Origin: Novilysobacter_A longmucuonensis
Lineage (GTDB): Bacteria > Pseudomonadota > Gammaproteobacteria > Xanthomonadales > Xanthomonadaceae
Reading direction: 5' to 3'
Assembly (NCBI RefSeq): GCF_046600735.1
Contig: NZ_JBJMAW010000004.1
Location: 1 to 64,000, forward strand
DNA: 64,000 nt
Shown here piece after piece: positions 17,206 to 24,492 of this stretch. Positions within the stretch are counted from its first letter, which is position 1; every line of letters begins with the position of its first letter. The notes below the pieces were generated by a model. It ran no database searches. It saw only the letters and a program-made list of their open reading frames with translations, and was not told the DNA's origin. The translations under genes and the position numbers were made by a program.

Positions 17206-18312
17206 TCAGCGACGGGCCGAGTGGAAAGACTCCCGGAACGCCTGAAAGGTTCCCTGTCCGATCGCCTCGCGCATCTGCGCCATCAACCGCTGGTAGTAGC
17301 GCAGGTTGTGCAGCGTGCCGAGCATCGGGCCGAGCATCTCGTTGCAGCGGTCCAGGTGGCGCAGGTAGGACCGGCTGAAGCCGCTCGCGCAGGCGTAACA
17401 ATCGCAGCCCTCCTCGATCGGACGCAGGTCGCGCTCGTATTTCGAGTTGCGGATGCGCACCGTGCCGGAGGAGGTGAAAAAATGGCCATTGCGCGCATTG
17501 CGGGTCGGCATCACGCAGTCGAACATGTCGACCCCGCGCGCGACCGACTCCACCAGGTCCTCCGGCCGGCCCACCCCCATCAGGTAGCGCGGACGATCCG
17601 CGGGCAGTTGCGGCGCGGTGTGCTCGAGCATCGCGTTGCGCTCGTCCTCGGGCTCGCCGACCGCCAGGCCACCGATCGCATAGCCGTCAAAGCCGATGTC
17701 CTTCAGGCCGGCCGCCGAGCGCGTGCGCAGATCGTGGTGCACGCCGCCCTGGACGATGCCGAACAATGCCGCGTCATTGCCCTCGTGCGCCCGCCTGCTG
17801 CGCTCGGCCCAGCGCAGGCTCAGCTCCATCGACGCGCATGCGACCTCCTCGGTCGCCGGATAGGGTGTGCACTCATCGAAGATCATCACGATGTCCGAGT
17901 CGAGCACCTTCTGGATGCGCATGCTCTCCTCGGGCCCGAGGAACACCTTGCTGCCATCGGTGGGTGCGGCGAAGGTCACGCCGGCCTCGGTGATCTTGCG
18001 CTTGTGCGCGAGCGAGAACACCTGGAACCCGCCCGAGTCGGTCAGGATCGGCCCGCTCCAGCGCGCGAAGCCGTGCAGACCGCCGTGATCGGCGATCACC
18101 TCCAGCCCCGGGCGCAGATACAGATGGAAGGTGTTGCCCAGGATGATCTGGGCGCCGAGCGCACCGACCTGCTCCGGCATCACCGCCTTGACCGAGCCGT
18201 AGGTACCGACCGGCATGAACGCCGGCGTGTCGACTATGCCGCGCGGGAACCTCAGGCGTCCGCGACGGGCGGCGCCATCGGTGGCGAGCAGTTCGAAGGA
18301 CATGCGGCTCAT
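17206..18312 (-). CDS. tgt: Queuine tRNA-ribosyltransferase
   Basis: Exchanges guanine for preQ1 at the wobble position of GUN tRNAs. 368 residues. The family motifs are GNTFHLYLRPG, the substrate motif LTDSGGFQVFSL with the catalytic Asp, GIVQGG, the second catalytic Asp region MFDCVMPTRNARNG, and the zinc site CDCYAC...H. GGGAG five bases before ATG 18312 decides between two close in-frame ATGs. Confidence 0.97.
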   Translation of the reverse strand: MSRMSFELLATDGAARRGRLRFPRGIVDTPAFMPVGTYGSVKAVMPEQVGALGAQIILGNTFHLYLRPGLEVIADHGGLHGFARWSGPILTDSGGFQVFSLAHKRKITEAGVTFAAPTDGSKVFLGPEESMRIQKVLDSDIVMIFDECTPYPATEEVACASMELSLRWAERSRRAHEGNDAALFGIVQGGVHHDLRTRSAAGLKDIGFDGYAIGGLAVGEPEDERNAMLEHTAPQLPADRPRYLMGVGRPEDLVESVARGVDMFDCVMPTRNARNGHFFTSSGTVRIRNSKYERDLRPIEEGCDCYACASGFSRSYLRHLDRCNEMLGPMLGTLHNLRYYQRLMAQMREAIGQGTFQAFRESFHSARR

Positions 18313-18322
18313 GGCGCGCTCC

Positions 18323-18434
18323 CGTCATTCCCGCGAACGCGGGAACCCAGTGTCGTTGAACGAGGCGCCAACCTCTTCGCAACACGGGCGCTTTTCGCGG
18401 AAGCCGCTGGGTTCCCGCGTTCGCGGGAATGACG
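18323..18434. repeat. 112-base inverted repeat, CATTCCCGCGAACGCGGGAA family
   Basis: Outer arms CGTCATTCCCGCGAACGCGG and its exact inverse enclose about 56 bases. It sits between queA and tgt within the operon. This family lacks the GTAG head and is unlike the REPINs elsewhere in the window. Confidence 0.85.
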
Positions 18435-18445
18435 AGCAAGAACGA

Positions 18446-19510
18446 TCATCGCGCCTGCTCCAGCCGCACCTGCTCCGGCCACAACAACATCGCATCCCCA
18501 TAGGAGAAAAACCGGTAGCGCTCGCGTATCGCGTGCGCATACGCGGCAAATACCCGCGACTTGCCGGCGAAAGCGGAGATCATCATCAGCAAGGTGCTCT
18601 CGGGCAGGTGGAAGTTGGTGATCAGCGCATCGACCGAAGCGATGCGGTAGCCCGGCAGGATGAACAACCGCGTCTCGCCGGCAAACGGCTGCAGCCGGCG
18701 GTCACCGGCCTGATCCATGCGTGTTGCCGATTCCAGCGCACGCACCACCGTGGTGCCGACCGCGACCACCCGGCCGCCGGCTTCGCGGGTGCGGTGGATC
18801 TTCTCGACCAGCGCGGCGCCGACGTTGAGCCACTCACTGTGCATCACGTGCTGATCGAGGCTTTCCGCGCGCACCGGCTGGAAGGTGCCGGCGCCTACGT
18901 GCAGCGTGACATGGCCGAACTGCACGCCGCGCTGCTGCAATGCGTCCAGCAACGGCTGGTCGAAATGCAGCCCGGCGGTGGGCGCGGCGACCGCGCCGAC
19001 CTCGCGCGCGAACACGGTCTGGTAGCGCTCGGTATCGTCCGCGCCAGGCTCGCGCTGGATGTAGGGCGGCAGCGGCAATTGGCCGGCATGCAGCAGCCAG
19101 TTTTCCAGCGCATCGGAGACATGGAAACGCAGCCGGTAGAACTCGCCCTCGCGGCCGAGCACTTCGGCCTCGCCGCCGGCGTCCAGCGCGATCCGCGCGC
19201 CGGGCTGGGGCGACTTGCTGACGCCGAGCTGCACGCGCGCCTCATCGCCGCCGAGCAGGCGCTCGATCAGGATTTCCACGCGGCCGCCGGTGCTCTTGTG
19301 CCCGAACAGCCGCGCCGGGATCACCCGGGTGTCGTTGAACACCAGCAGGTCGCCGGGCGCGAGCAGCTCGGGCAACTCGGCGAACACGCGATCCTCGAAC
19401 GCCGCCTCGCCCGGCGGCACCAGCAGCAGCCGGCTGGCCGAACGCTCGGGCAGCGGCGCCTGGGCGATCAGCCCGGGTGGGAGCTCGTAGTGGAAATCGG
19501 ATTTTTTCAA
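18446..19510 (-). CDS. queA: S-adenosylmethionine:tRNA ribosyltransferase-isomerase
   Basis: Builds epoxyqueuosine from preQ1-tRNA using the ribosyl part of S-adenosylmethionine. Family motifs include KKSDFHYELP at the start, LLVFNDTRVIPARL, VAAPTAGLHFD, VTLHVGAGTFQPVR and ITNFHLPESTLLMM. I place the start at TTG 19510, because homologues begin MKKSDFHY. The only upstream alternative, at 19588, adds 26 non-homologous residues. No good Shine-Dalgarno precedes the TTG, so the exact start is uncertain. The TTG start gives 354 residues, a normal QueA length. Confidence 0.93.
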   Translation of the reverse strand: MKKSDFHYELPPGLIAQAPLPERSASRLLLVPPGEAAFEDRVFAELPELLAPGDLLVFNDTRVIPARLFGHKSTGGRVEILIERLLGGDEARVQLGVSKSPQPGARIALDAGGEAEVLGREGEFYRLRFHVSDALENWLLHAGQLPLPPYIQREPGADDTERYQTVFAREVGAVAAPTAGLHFDQPLLDALQQRGVQFGHVTLHVGAGTFQPVRAESLDQHVMHSEWLNVGAALVEKIHRTREAGGRVVAVGTTVVRALESATRMDQAGDRRLQPFAGETRLFILPGYRIASVDALITNFHLPESTLLMMISAFAGKSRVFAAYAHAIRERYRFFSYGDAMLLWPEQVRLEQAR

Positions 19511-19693
19511 GGACTTGGCGGCGACGCAGCGCCAGACGGCGCATCCGCGCGGGTGGGCATTATCGGGCGGCGCGCTCGAAGACGCCAAATGAAGGCTCCG
19601 TCGCTTCGTTCCGTTCTTGCTTCGGCACCCGGACAGTCAACCGCCGCGTGCGCCGGATCCCGGCAGGCGGGGGTTACGCGGATCTGGGCGCGG

Positions 19694-19702
19694 TGCTAAA
19701 AT
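19694..19702 (+). promoter_or_regulatory. Candidate extended -10 promoter of the aminotransferase gene
   Basis: TGCTAAAAT matches an extended -10 element; the -35 at 17-base spacing (TTACGC) is weak. A start near 19709 would give a leader of about 94 bases containing the hairpin at 19741-19766. Confidence 0.4.
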
Positions 19703-19740
19703 TGCCGCCAAGTTATTGTTTCCATTAGCACTACAGCCGA

Positions 19741-19766
19741 AGCGCGGGGGCCACCTCGCGTTTTTT
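19741..19766 (+). terminator. Candidate leader attenuator before the aminotransferase gene
   Basis: A 7-bp GC stem (19743-19749 with 19754-19760, one G-U pair, 4-base loop) is followed by TTTTTT. It lies 37 bases before the start codon, and no gene ends on this strand upstream, so it would terminate or modulate only the aminotransferase leader. Confidence 0.45.
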
Positions 19767-19802
19767 GTTTCACGACCGCAACACCGGTTCCGGGAGGACG
19801 CC

Positions 19803-21311
19803 ATGAACCTGCTCGATACCCTCAAGCCGCTGCGCGCGCACGCGGGCACGCGCCGCACGCCCGGCCTGGACGACGCCACCCTGGAGCGCTTCGCCGCGAC
19901 CCATCCGGAACTGGGCGAGGCGGTGGATGCCGCTGCCGCTGAATACGCGCGGCTTTTGGACGGCGACGCCAAGGGCGACTTCGCCAAGCTGCTCGACCAG
20001 GACGAGGACGCGCAGGTCGCGTCGGTGCAGGCGGGCTTCATCAATTTCTATCCCGAGGACGGGGTCAACCCCTATGTCGCGCTGACCGCGCGCGGGCCGT
20101 GGATCGTCACCCTCAAGGGTGCAGTGCTGCACGACTCGGGCGGCTACGGCATGCTCGGTTTCGGCCATGCGCCGCAGACCGTCATAGACGCGATGGCCAA
20201 GCCGCAGGCCCTGGCCAACATCATGACCCCGAACCTGTCGCAGCTGCGCTTCGACCAACTGCTGCGCGAGGCGATCGGGCTGGGCCGCGATTGTCCCTAC
20301 AGCAAGTTCATGTGCCTCAACTCCGGCTCCGAGGCGGTCGGCCTGGCCGCGCGTATCGCCGATGCCAACGCCAAGCTCATGACCGACGAGGGCGCCCGCC
20401 ATGCCGGCCGCACGGTCAAGCGTGTGGTGGTCAAGGGCGGCTTCCATGGCCGCACCGATCGGCCGGCGCTGTATTCCGACTCCACCCGCAAGACCTACGC
20501 GCAGCACCTGGCCAGCTACCGCGGCGAGAACTCGGTGATCGCGATCGAGCCTTACGATCTGGACGCGCTGAAGCAGGTCTTCGCCGAGGCAGACAGCAAC
20601 GGCTGGTTCATCGAGGCGATGTTCCTGGAGCCGGTGATGGGCGAAGGCGATCCCGGCCGCGGCGTGCCGCCGGAGTTCTACGCCGCCGCGCGCCAGCTCA
20701 CCCGCGAGCATGGTTCGCTGCTGCTGGTCGACTCGATTCAGGCCGGCCTGCGCGCGCACGGCGTGCTGTCGATCGTGGACTATCCCGGTTTCGAGGAGCT
20801 CGACGCGCCGGACATGGAGACCTACTCCAAGGCGCTCAATGCCGGGCAGTACCCGCTGTCGGTGCTGGCCGTGAACCCGCACGCCGCCGAGCTTTACAAG
20901 AAGGGCCTGTACGGCAACACCATGACGGCCAACCCGCGTGCACTCGACGTCGGCTGCGCCGTGCTGTCGCAGGTCAGCCCGGCACTGCGCGAGAACATCC
21001 GCGCGCGCGGCGCGGAGGCATTGGAGAAGCTGGAGAAGCTCAAGGGCGAGCTTGGCGGGCTGATCACCAAGGTCCAGGGCACCGGCCTGCTGTTCTCGTG
21101 CGAACTCGACGCGCAGTTCAAGTGCTTCGGCGCCAACTCCACCGAGGAATGGCTGCGCGAGCGCGGCATCGGCGTGATCCACGGCGGGGTGAACTCGCTG
21201 CGCTTCACCCCCACCTTCACCATCACCAGCGAGGAAGTGGACCTGCTGGTCTCGATGGTCGGCCGTGCGCTGAAGGAAGGCCCGCGCAAGGAGCAAGCCG
21301 CCGCGGCGTAA
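19803..21311 (+). CDS. Class III PLP-dependent aminotransferase family protein
   Basis: 502 residues from ATG 19803, preceded by GGGAGG. Fold-type I, class III aminotransferase features are present: CLNSGSEAVGLAARIA (cofactor phosphate loop), GGFHGRTDRPALYS, LLLVDSIQAGLRAHG with the PLP-ring Asp, and the presumed Schiff-base lysine in YSKALNAGQ. The usual DEVQTG motif is replaced by DSIQAG, so it is divergent from ornithine or GABA aminotransferases. Substrate not predictable. Reading frames extending far upstream are open by GC bias; the strong ribosome site fixes the start. Confidence 0.88.
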   Translation: MNLLDTLKPLRAHAGTRRTPGLDDATLERFAATHPELGEAVDAAAAEYARLLDGDAKGDFAKLLDQDEDAQVASVQAGFINFYPEDGVNPYVALTARGPWIVTLKGAVLHDSGGYGMLGFGHAPQTVIDAMAKPQALANIMTPNLSQLRFDQLLREAIGLGRDCPYSKFMCLNSGSEAVGLAARIADANAKLMTDEGARHAGRTVKRVVVKGGFHGRTDRPALYSDSTRKTYAQHLASYRGENSVIAIEPYDLDALKQVFAEADSNGWFIEAMFLEPVMGEGDPGRGVPPEFYAAARQLTREHGSLLLVDSIQAGLRAHGVLSIVDYPGFEELDAPDMETYSKALNAGQYPLSVLAVNPHAAELYKKGLYGNTMTANPRALDVGCAVLSQVSPALRENIRARGAEALEKLEKLKGELGGLITKVQGTGLLFSCELDAQFKCFGANSTEEWLRERGIGVIHGGVNSLRFTPTFTITSEEVDLLVSMVGRALKEGPRKEQAAAA

Positions 21312-21337
21312 CTACCGCGCCATCGCAAATTGAACAA

Positions 21338-21361
21338 GGCCGGGGCAACCCGGCCTTTTTC
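21338..21361 (+). terminator. Rho-independent terminator of the aminotransferase gene
   Basis: GGCCGGG, GCAA loop, CCCGGCC, then TTTTT, 26 bases after the stop. Confidence 0.93.
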
Positions 21362-21385
21362 ATGCCCATTCGATATCGCTCCCCT

Positions 21386-21582
21386 GTAGGAGCGGCTTCA
21401 GCCGCGAGCTTTCAATCAACGGCAAAGGCATTGGACACGGATCAGAGCAAAAAGAAGCGGATCAAGGCGAATAGAGCTTCTTGCTCAGAAAAGCCTTTGC
21501 TTTTATCCGCCCTTTTTCGCTCTGATCCGTGTCAAAAGAATTTTCTGATCTTCAACCCGATCGCGGCTGAAGCCGCTCCTAC
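21386..21582. repeat. Nested composite repeat: GTAG REPIN enclosing a GACACGGATC palindrome
   Basis: The outer arms are the GGCTTCAGCC-type REP (21386-21407 and about 21561-21582). Inside, GACACGGATCAGAGC at 21434 is inverted as GCTCTGATCCGTGTC ending 21533. A second copy of the inner family is at 52628-52719. The 359-base gap 21312-21670 holds the terminator, this element and the upp promoter region. Confidence 0.8.
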
Positions 21583-21670
21583 CGGCGACGGTAGATGGTG
21601 TACCACCCGTCTCACTGTCACATCGCATCCAACCTACTTTCCCGGCCAGCCATCGACTACGCTGGCGCCC

Positions 21671-22303
21671 ATGAAGATCGTTGAAGTCCGCCATCCACTG
21701 GTGCAGCACAAGCTCGGGCTGATGCGGCGCGCCGACAACAGCACCAAGAGTTTTCGCGAACTGGCATCGGAGGTCGCGATGCTGCTGACCTACGAGGCCA
21801 CCTCGGACCTGGAAACCGAGGACGCGACAGTCGACGGCTGGGCCGGACCGGTCGCCACGCGCAGGATCAAGGGCGCCAAGGTCACCCTTGTGCCGATCCT
21901 GCGGGCGGGGCTTGGCATGCTGCCGGGGGTGCTGGAGCTGATCCCGGCGGCCAAGGTCGGCGTGGTCGGCCTGCAGCGCGACGAGGCCACCCTGCGGCCG
22001 GTCGGCTACTACGAAAAGCTCAGCGGCCGCATGGACGAACGCACCGCGATCATCCTCGACCCGATGCTCGCAACCGGCGGCAGCCTGATCGCCACCATCG
22101 ACCTGCTCAAGGCGGCCGGTTGCCGCCGCATCAAGGGGCTGTTTCTGGTGGCCGCACCCGAGGGGCTGCGCGCGCTGGAGGCCAGGCATCCGGACGTGGA
22201 GGTGTATGTCGCCTCGATCGATGAGCGGCTCAACGAAATCGGCTACATCCTGCCGGGCCTGGGCGATGCCGGCGACAAGATATTCGGGACGAAGCACGAG
22301 TAA
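21671..22303 (+). CDS. upp: Uracil phosphoribosyltransferase
   Basis: Pyrimidine salvage enzyme making UMP from uracil and PRPP. 210 residues beginning MKIVEVRHPLVQHKLGLMR. The PRPP loop IILDPMLATGGSL and the C-terminal uracil-binding segment IGYILPGLGDAGDKIFGT are intact. The ATG at 21671 gives the standard E. coli-like N-terminus. Confidence 0.97.
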   Translation: MKIVEVRHPLVQHKLGLMRRADNSTKSFRELASEVAMLLTYEATSDLETEDATVDGWAGPVATRRIKGAKVTLVPILRAGLGMLPGVLELIPAAKVGVVGLQRDEATLRPVGYYEKLSGRMDERTAIILDPMLATGGSLIATIDLLKAAGCRRIKGLFLVAAPEGLRALEARHPDVEVYVASIDERLNEIGYILPGLGDAGDKIFGTKHE

Positions 22304-22324
22304 AACGCGAGCTCCACGGGTCCC

Positions 22325-22345
22325 GTAGGAGCGGCTTCAGCCGCG
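22325..22345. repeat. Single GTAG REP (GGCTTCAGCC subtype)
   Basis: GTAGGAGCGGCTTCAGCCGC without a nearby inverted partner; a solitary REP just after upp. Confidence 0.8.
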
Positions 22346-22438
22346 AACGTCAACGCAGGAACGACGCGAGTCCCGACCGCCGCATCCGGGCTCACGAGCG
22401 ATCGAATCTCAGCATCCTGGTGAGAGCTTGCCCCAACC

Positions 22439-22519
22439 GTAGAGTGGGCACGCATTATGCGCCCGCCGCCGGCTCGCCGCGGCGGCCGTAGGGCGGGCAC
22501 AGGAGCGTGCCCACCCTAC
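22439..22519. repeat. GTAG-headed REPIN (GTGGGCACG subtype)
   Basis: GTAGAGTGGGCACGC at the left and GCGTGCCCACCCTAC at the right; a second internal GTAGGGCGGGCAC at 22488 suggests three half-elements. It lies between the convergent upp and TMEM43-like genes. Confidence 0.8.
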
Positions 22520-22556
22520 GAGGCTGCGCGAGGCAGCGAGCAGTGGCCGTGTCGGC

Positions 22557-23297
22557 TTATGAACCACCCCGCCGCCGTCGTATCGCAATCACAACCACCA
22601 GCGCCGCCGTGCCTCCCAGCAGCCAGGGCCACCAGTGCACCCACGCCCATTCGTCCTCGGGCCGATCGGCCACCGGCGGCAGCGGCGCCGCGTTCAGTGC
22701 CGCGGCCGCGGTCCGGGGCGACAGGTGCCAGGCGCCGTCGCGCAGTTCGACTCGGCCGGGCAACGGCGGCAGCCTCAGCTCGCGCCAGGTGATCCGCAGG
22801 TCACCCACCTGCGGATCCAGCGGGTTCTCGGCGCTGCCAAGCCCGTCGCCTTCGGGCTGGAAAGTCGCGGCCATGTTGAGCGGCAGCCTTGAAAAGCTCG
22901 GCCGGAACGGATGCCACTCGCCGGTCGCCCGCAGCACCCGCTGGTCGATCGGCCGGCCGTCGAGCGTCGCGTCCTGCGACCACCAGCGTTGGCCGCCGAT
23001 GGGCAATGCCGGGTTGTCGTGGCCGGGGGCGAAGCCGCTCGAATCGATCCTGGCCCCGTTCCACACCCGCCGGTAACCCTCCCCGGTGACGCGCCACTGG
23101 TACATCTCGACCTGGCGGTCCAGGCCGAACGCGCGCGTGCGCACGCCAAAATCGGGATCGCGCAGCGGCGGCCCGGGGTCCGGCTCGCCCTGCGGCAGCG
23201 CCTGCAATCGGGGCGATGCGACCGCGGCCGGCTCCTGCGCCCACGCCGGGACCGCCAGCAACCACCACAGCGCCAGCGCGGCACCGGTTCTGCTCAC
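22557..23297 (-). CDS. Membrane-anchored protein, possibly TMEM43-like
   Basis: 246 residues from GTG 23297. A signal peptide (about 1-20, ending AWA-QE), a long extracytoplasmic domain, and one C-terminal helix (about 218-240) with a basic tail RRRRGGS. The stretches LDRQVEMYQW and NPALPIGG recall bacterial TMEM43 proteins, but it is shorter and lacks their several C-terminal helices, so the family call is tentative. Its start overlaps the stop of the metallo-hydrolase by four bases (GTGA). Confidence 0.7.
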   Translation of the reverse strand: MSRTGAALALWWLLAVPAWAQEPAAVASPRLQALPQGEPDPGPPLRDPDFGVRTRAFGLDRQVEMYQWRVTGEGYRRVWNGARIDSSGFAPGHDNPALPIGGQRWWSQDATLDGRPIDQRVLRATGEWHPFRPSFSRLPLNMAATFQPEGDGLGSAENPLDPQVGDLRITWRELRLPPLPGRVELRDGAWHLSPRTAAAALNAAPLPPVADRPEDEWAWVHWWPWLLGGTAALVVVIAIRRRRGGS

Positions 23298-24184
23298 GCA
23301 AGCAAGGCTCTTGCGTGCAGCTCGGCAACCTCATGGGTGGTGCCGAAGCGGCCTTTCTCGTCCTGCGTCACCTGCGCCAGTGCGCAGCCGGGATCGTGGG
23401 TGAAGAACAGGTGCACCTTGCGTGCGAGCTTGTCGGCCAGGAATGCCTTCTTCTCGTCGATCAGCAGCTCGGCATTGCGGTCGTACCCCATCGTGATCGG
23501 CACGTGCACCCAGGGCCGGCCCGGGATCAGGTCGGCGCAGAACACCACCCCGCCGTGCGACTGATTGCCGACCCGCTCCGGACCGGCAATCTCGGCCAGC
23601 ATCAGGCCCGGCGTATGGCCGTGGCTGTAATGGAAACGCACGCTGTCACCGAGCGCCTGCGAATGCGCGCCATCGACCAGTTCGAGCCGCCCGCTGGATT
23701 CGAGCAGCCCCGGCAGTTCCGGGATGAAGCTGGCGCGGTCGCGCGGGTGGGGGCCGGTCGCGCGCTGCCAGTGCTCCCGGCCGACCACAAAGCTCGCGTT
23801 GGAAAACAGCAACCGCGGCGGCTCACCCTCGGCCCAAGGCGCGAGCAATCCGCCGGCATGGTCGAAATGCAGGTGCGAGAGCACGACCACGTCGATGTCC
23901 CCGGGGGCGAAGCCCGCTGCGGCCAGCGAGTCGAGCAGCACGTGGCGGTCCTCGACCACGCCGTAGCGTTCGCGCAACCTGGGCTCGAAGAACGCGCCGA
24001 TGCCGGTCTCGAACAGCACGGTCTTGCCGTTGAGCGGACTGGCGAGCAGCGCACGGCAGGCCAGCTCGATACGGTTGTGCTCGTCGGGCGGCGACCACTT
24101 GCTCCACATCGCGCGCGGGGCGTTGCCGAACATGGCGCCGCCGTCGAGCTTCTGGCTGTTACCGATCAGCGACCAGAGTTTCAT
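23294..24184 (-). CDS. MBL-fold metallo-hydrolase
   Basis: 296-residue metallo-beta-lactamase-fold hydrolase. The zinc motif is SHLHFDHAGG; later ligands are in HGHTPGL (His) and VVFCADLIPG (Asp). It resembles lactonase/quorum-quenching-type and general MBL enzymes; the substrate is not predictable. ATG 24184 is chosen because GGAG lies six bases upstream. An upstream ATG in frame would add 41 Cys/Pro-rich residues inside intergenic sequence. Translationally coupled to the TMEM43-like gene. Confidence 0.9.
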   Translation of the reverse strand: MKLWSLIGNSQKLDGGAMFGNAPRAMWSKWSPPDEHNRIELACRALLASPLNGKTVLFETGIGAFFEPRLRERYGVVEDRHVLLDSLAAAGFAPGDIDVVVLSHLHFDHAGGLLAPWAEGEPPRLLFSNASFVVGREHWQRATGPHPRDRASFIPELPGLLESSGRLELVDGAHSQALGDSVRFHYSHGHTPGLMLAEIAGPERVGNQSHGGVVFCADLIPGRPWVHVPITMGYDRNAELLIDEKKAFLADKLARKVHLFFTHDPGCALAQVTQDEKGRFGTTHEVAELHARALLA

Positions 24185-24292
24185 CGTCGACTCCATCTGT
24201 CGGCGGCAGGCGCCGTCGCTGCCATGATCGGGCATCGCCGGGGGCAATGAAAGCTGCGGACAAAGCAGGGCGAAGCAGAGGCAGGGACAACA

Positions 24293-24473
24293 GCAAATCC
24301 CCCTCAACCCCCTTTTTCAAAGGGGGAGGTTCAAGCCGTTCAGAGGGATTTGTTGTTGCTTGGCTCCCTCCTTTGGAAAAGGGTGAAGCGGCGCGTTTGC
24401 GAACCACAGGTTCGCGCGCCGATGAACGCCCGCAGGCTGTGCCTGGGGGCCGGGCGGGCTGGGGAGGATTTGC
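24293..24473. repeat. GCAAATCC-family palindrome carrying an internal insertion
   Basis: Ends GCAAATCC and GGATTTGC as at 1631-1721. One arm is interrupted after TTTGGAAAAGGG by about 70 bases that include their own hairpin (GCGCGTTTGCG... against CGCGCGC). It fills most of the 308-base gap 24185-24492; nothing else is seen there. Confidence 0.75.
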
Positions 24474-24492
24474 TGTTGCCCTACCGTCAGCG

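Noticed and set aside
19770..21296. Minus-strand frame of 508 codons opposite the aminotransferase gene
   Set aside because: Shadow of a strongly supported gene with its own ribosome site and terminator.
20099..21670. Plus-frame extension upstream of upp, running through the aminotransferase region
   Set aside because: Upstream part is an alternate frame of the aminotransferase gene and crosses a terminator and repeat; upp homologues start at 21671.
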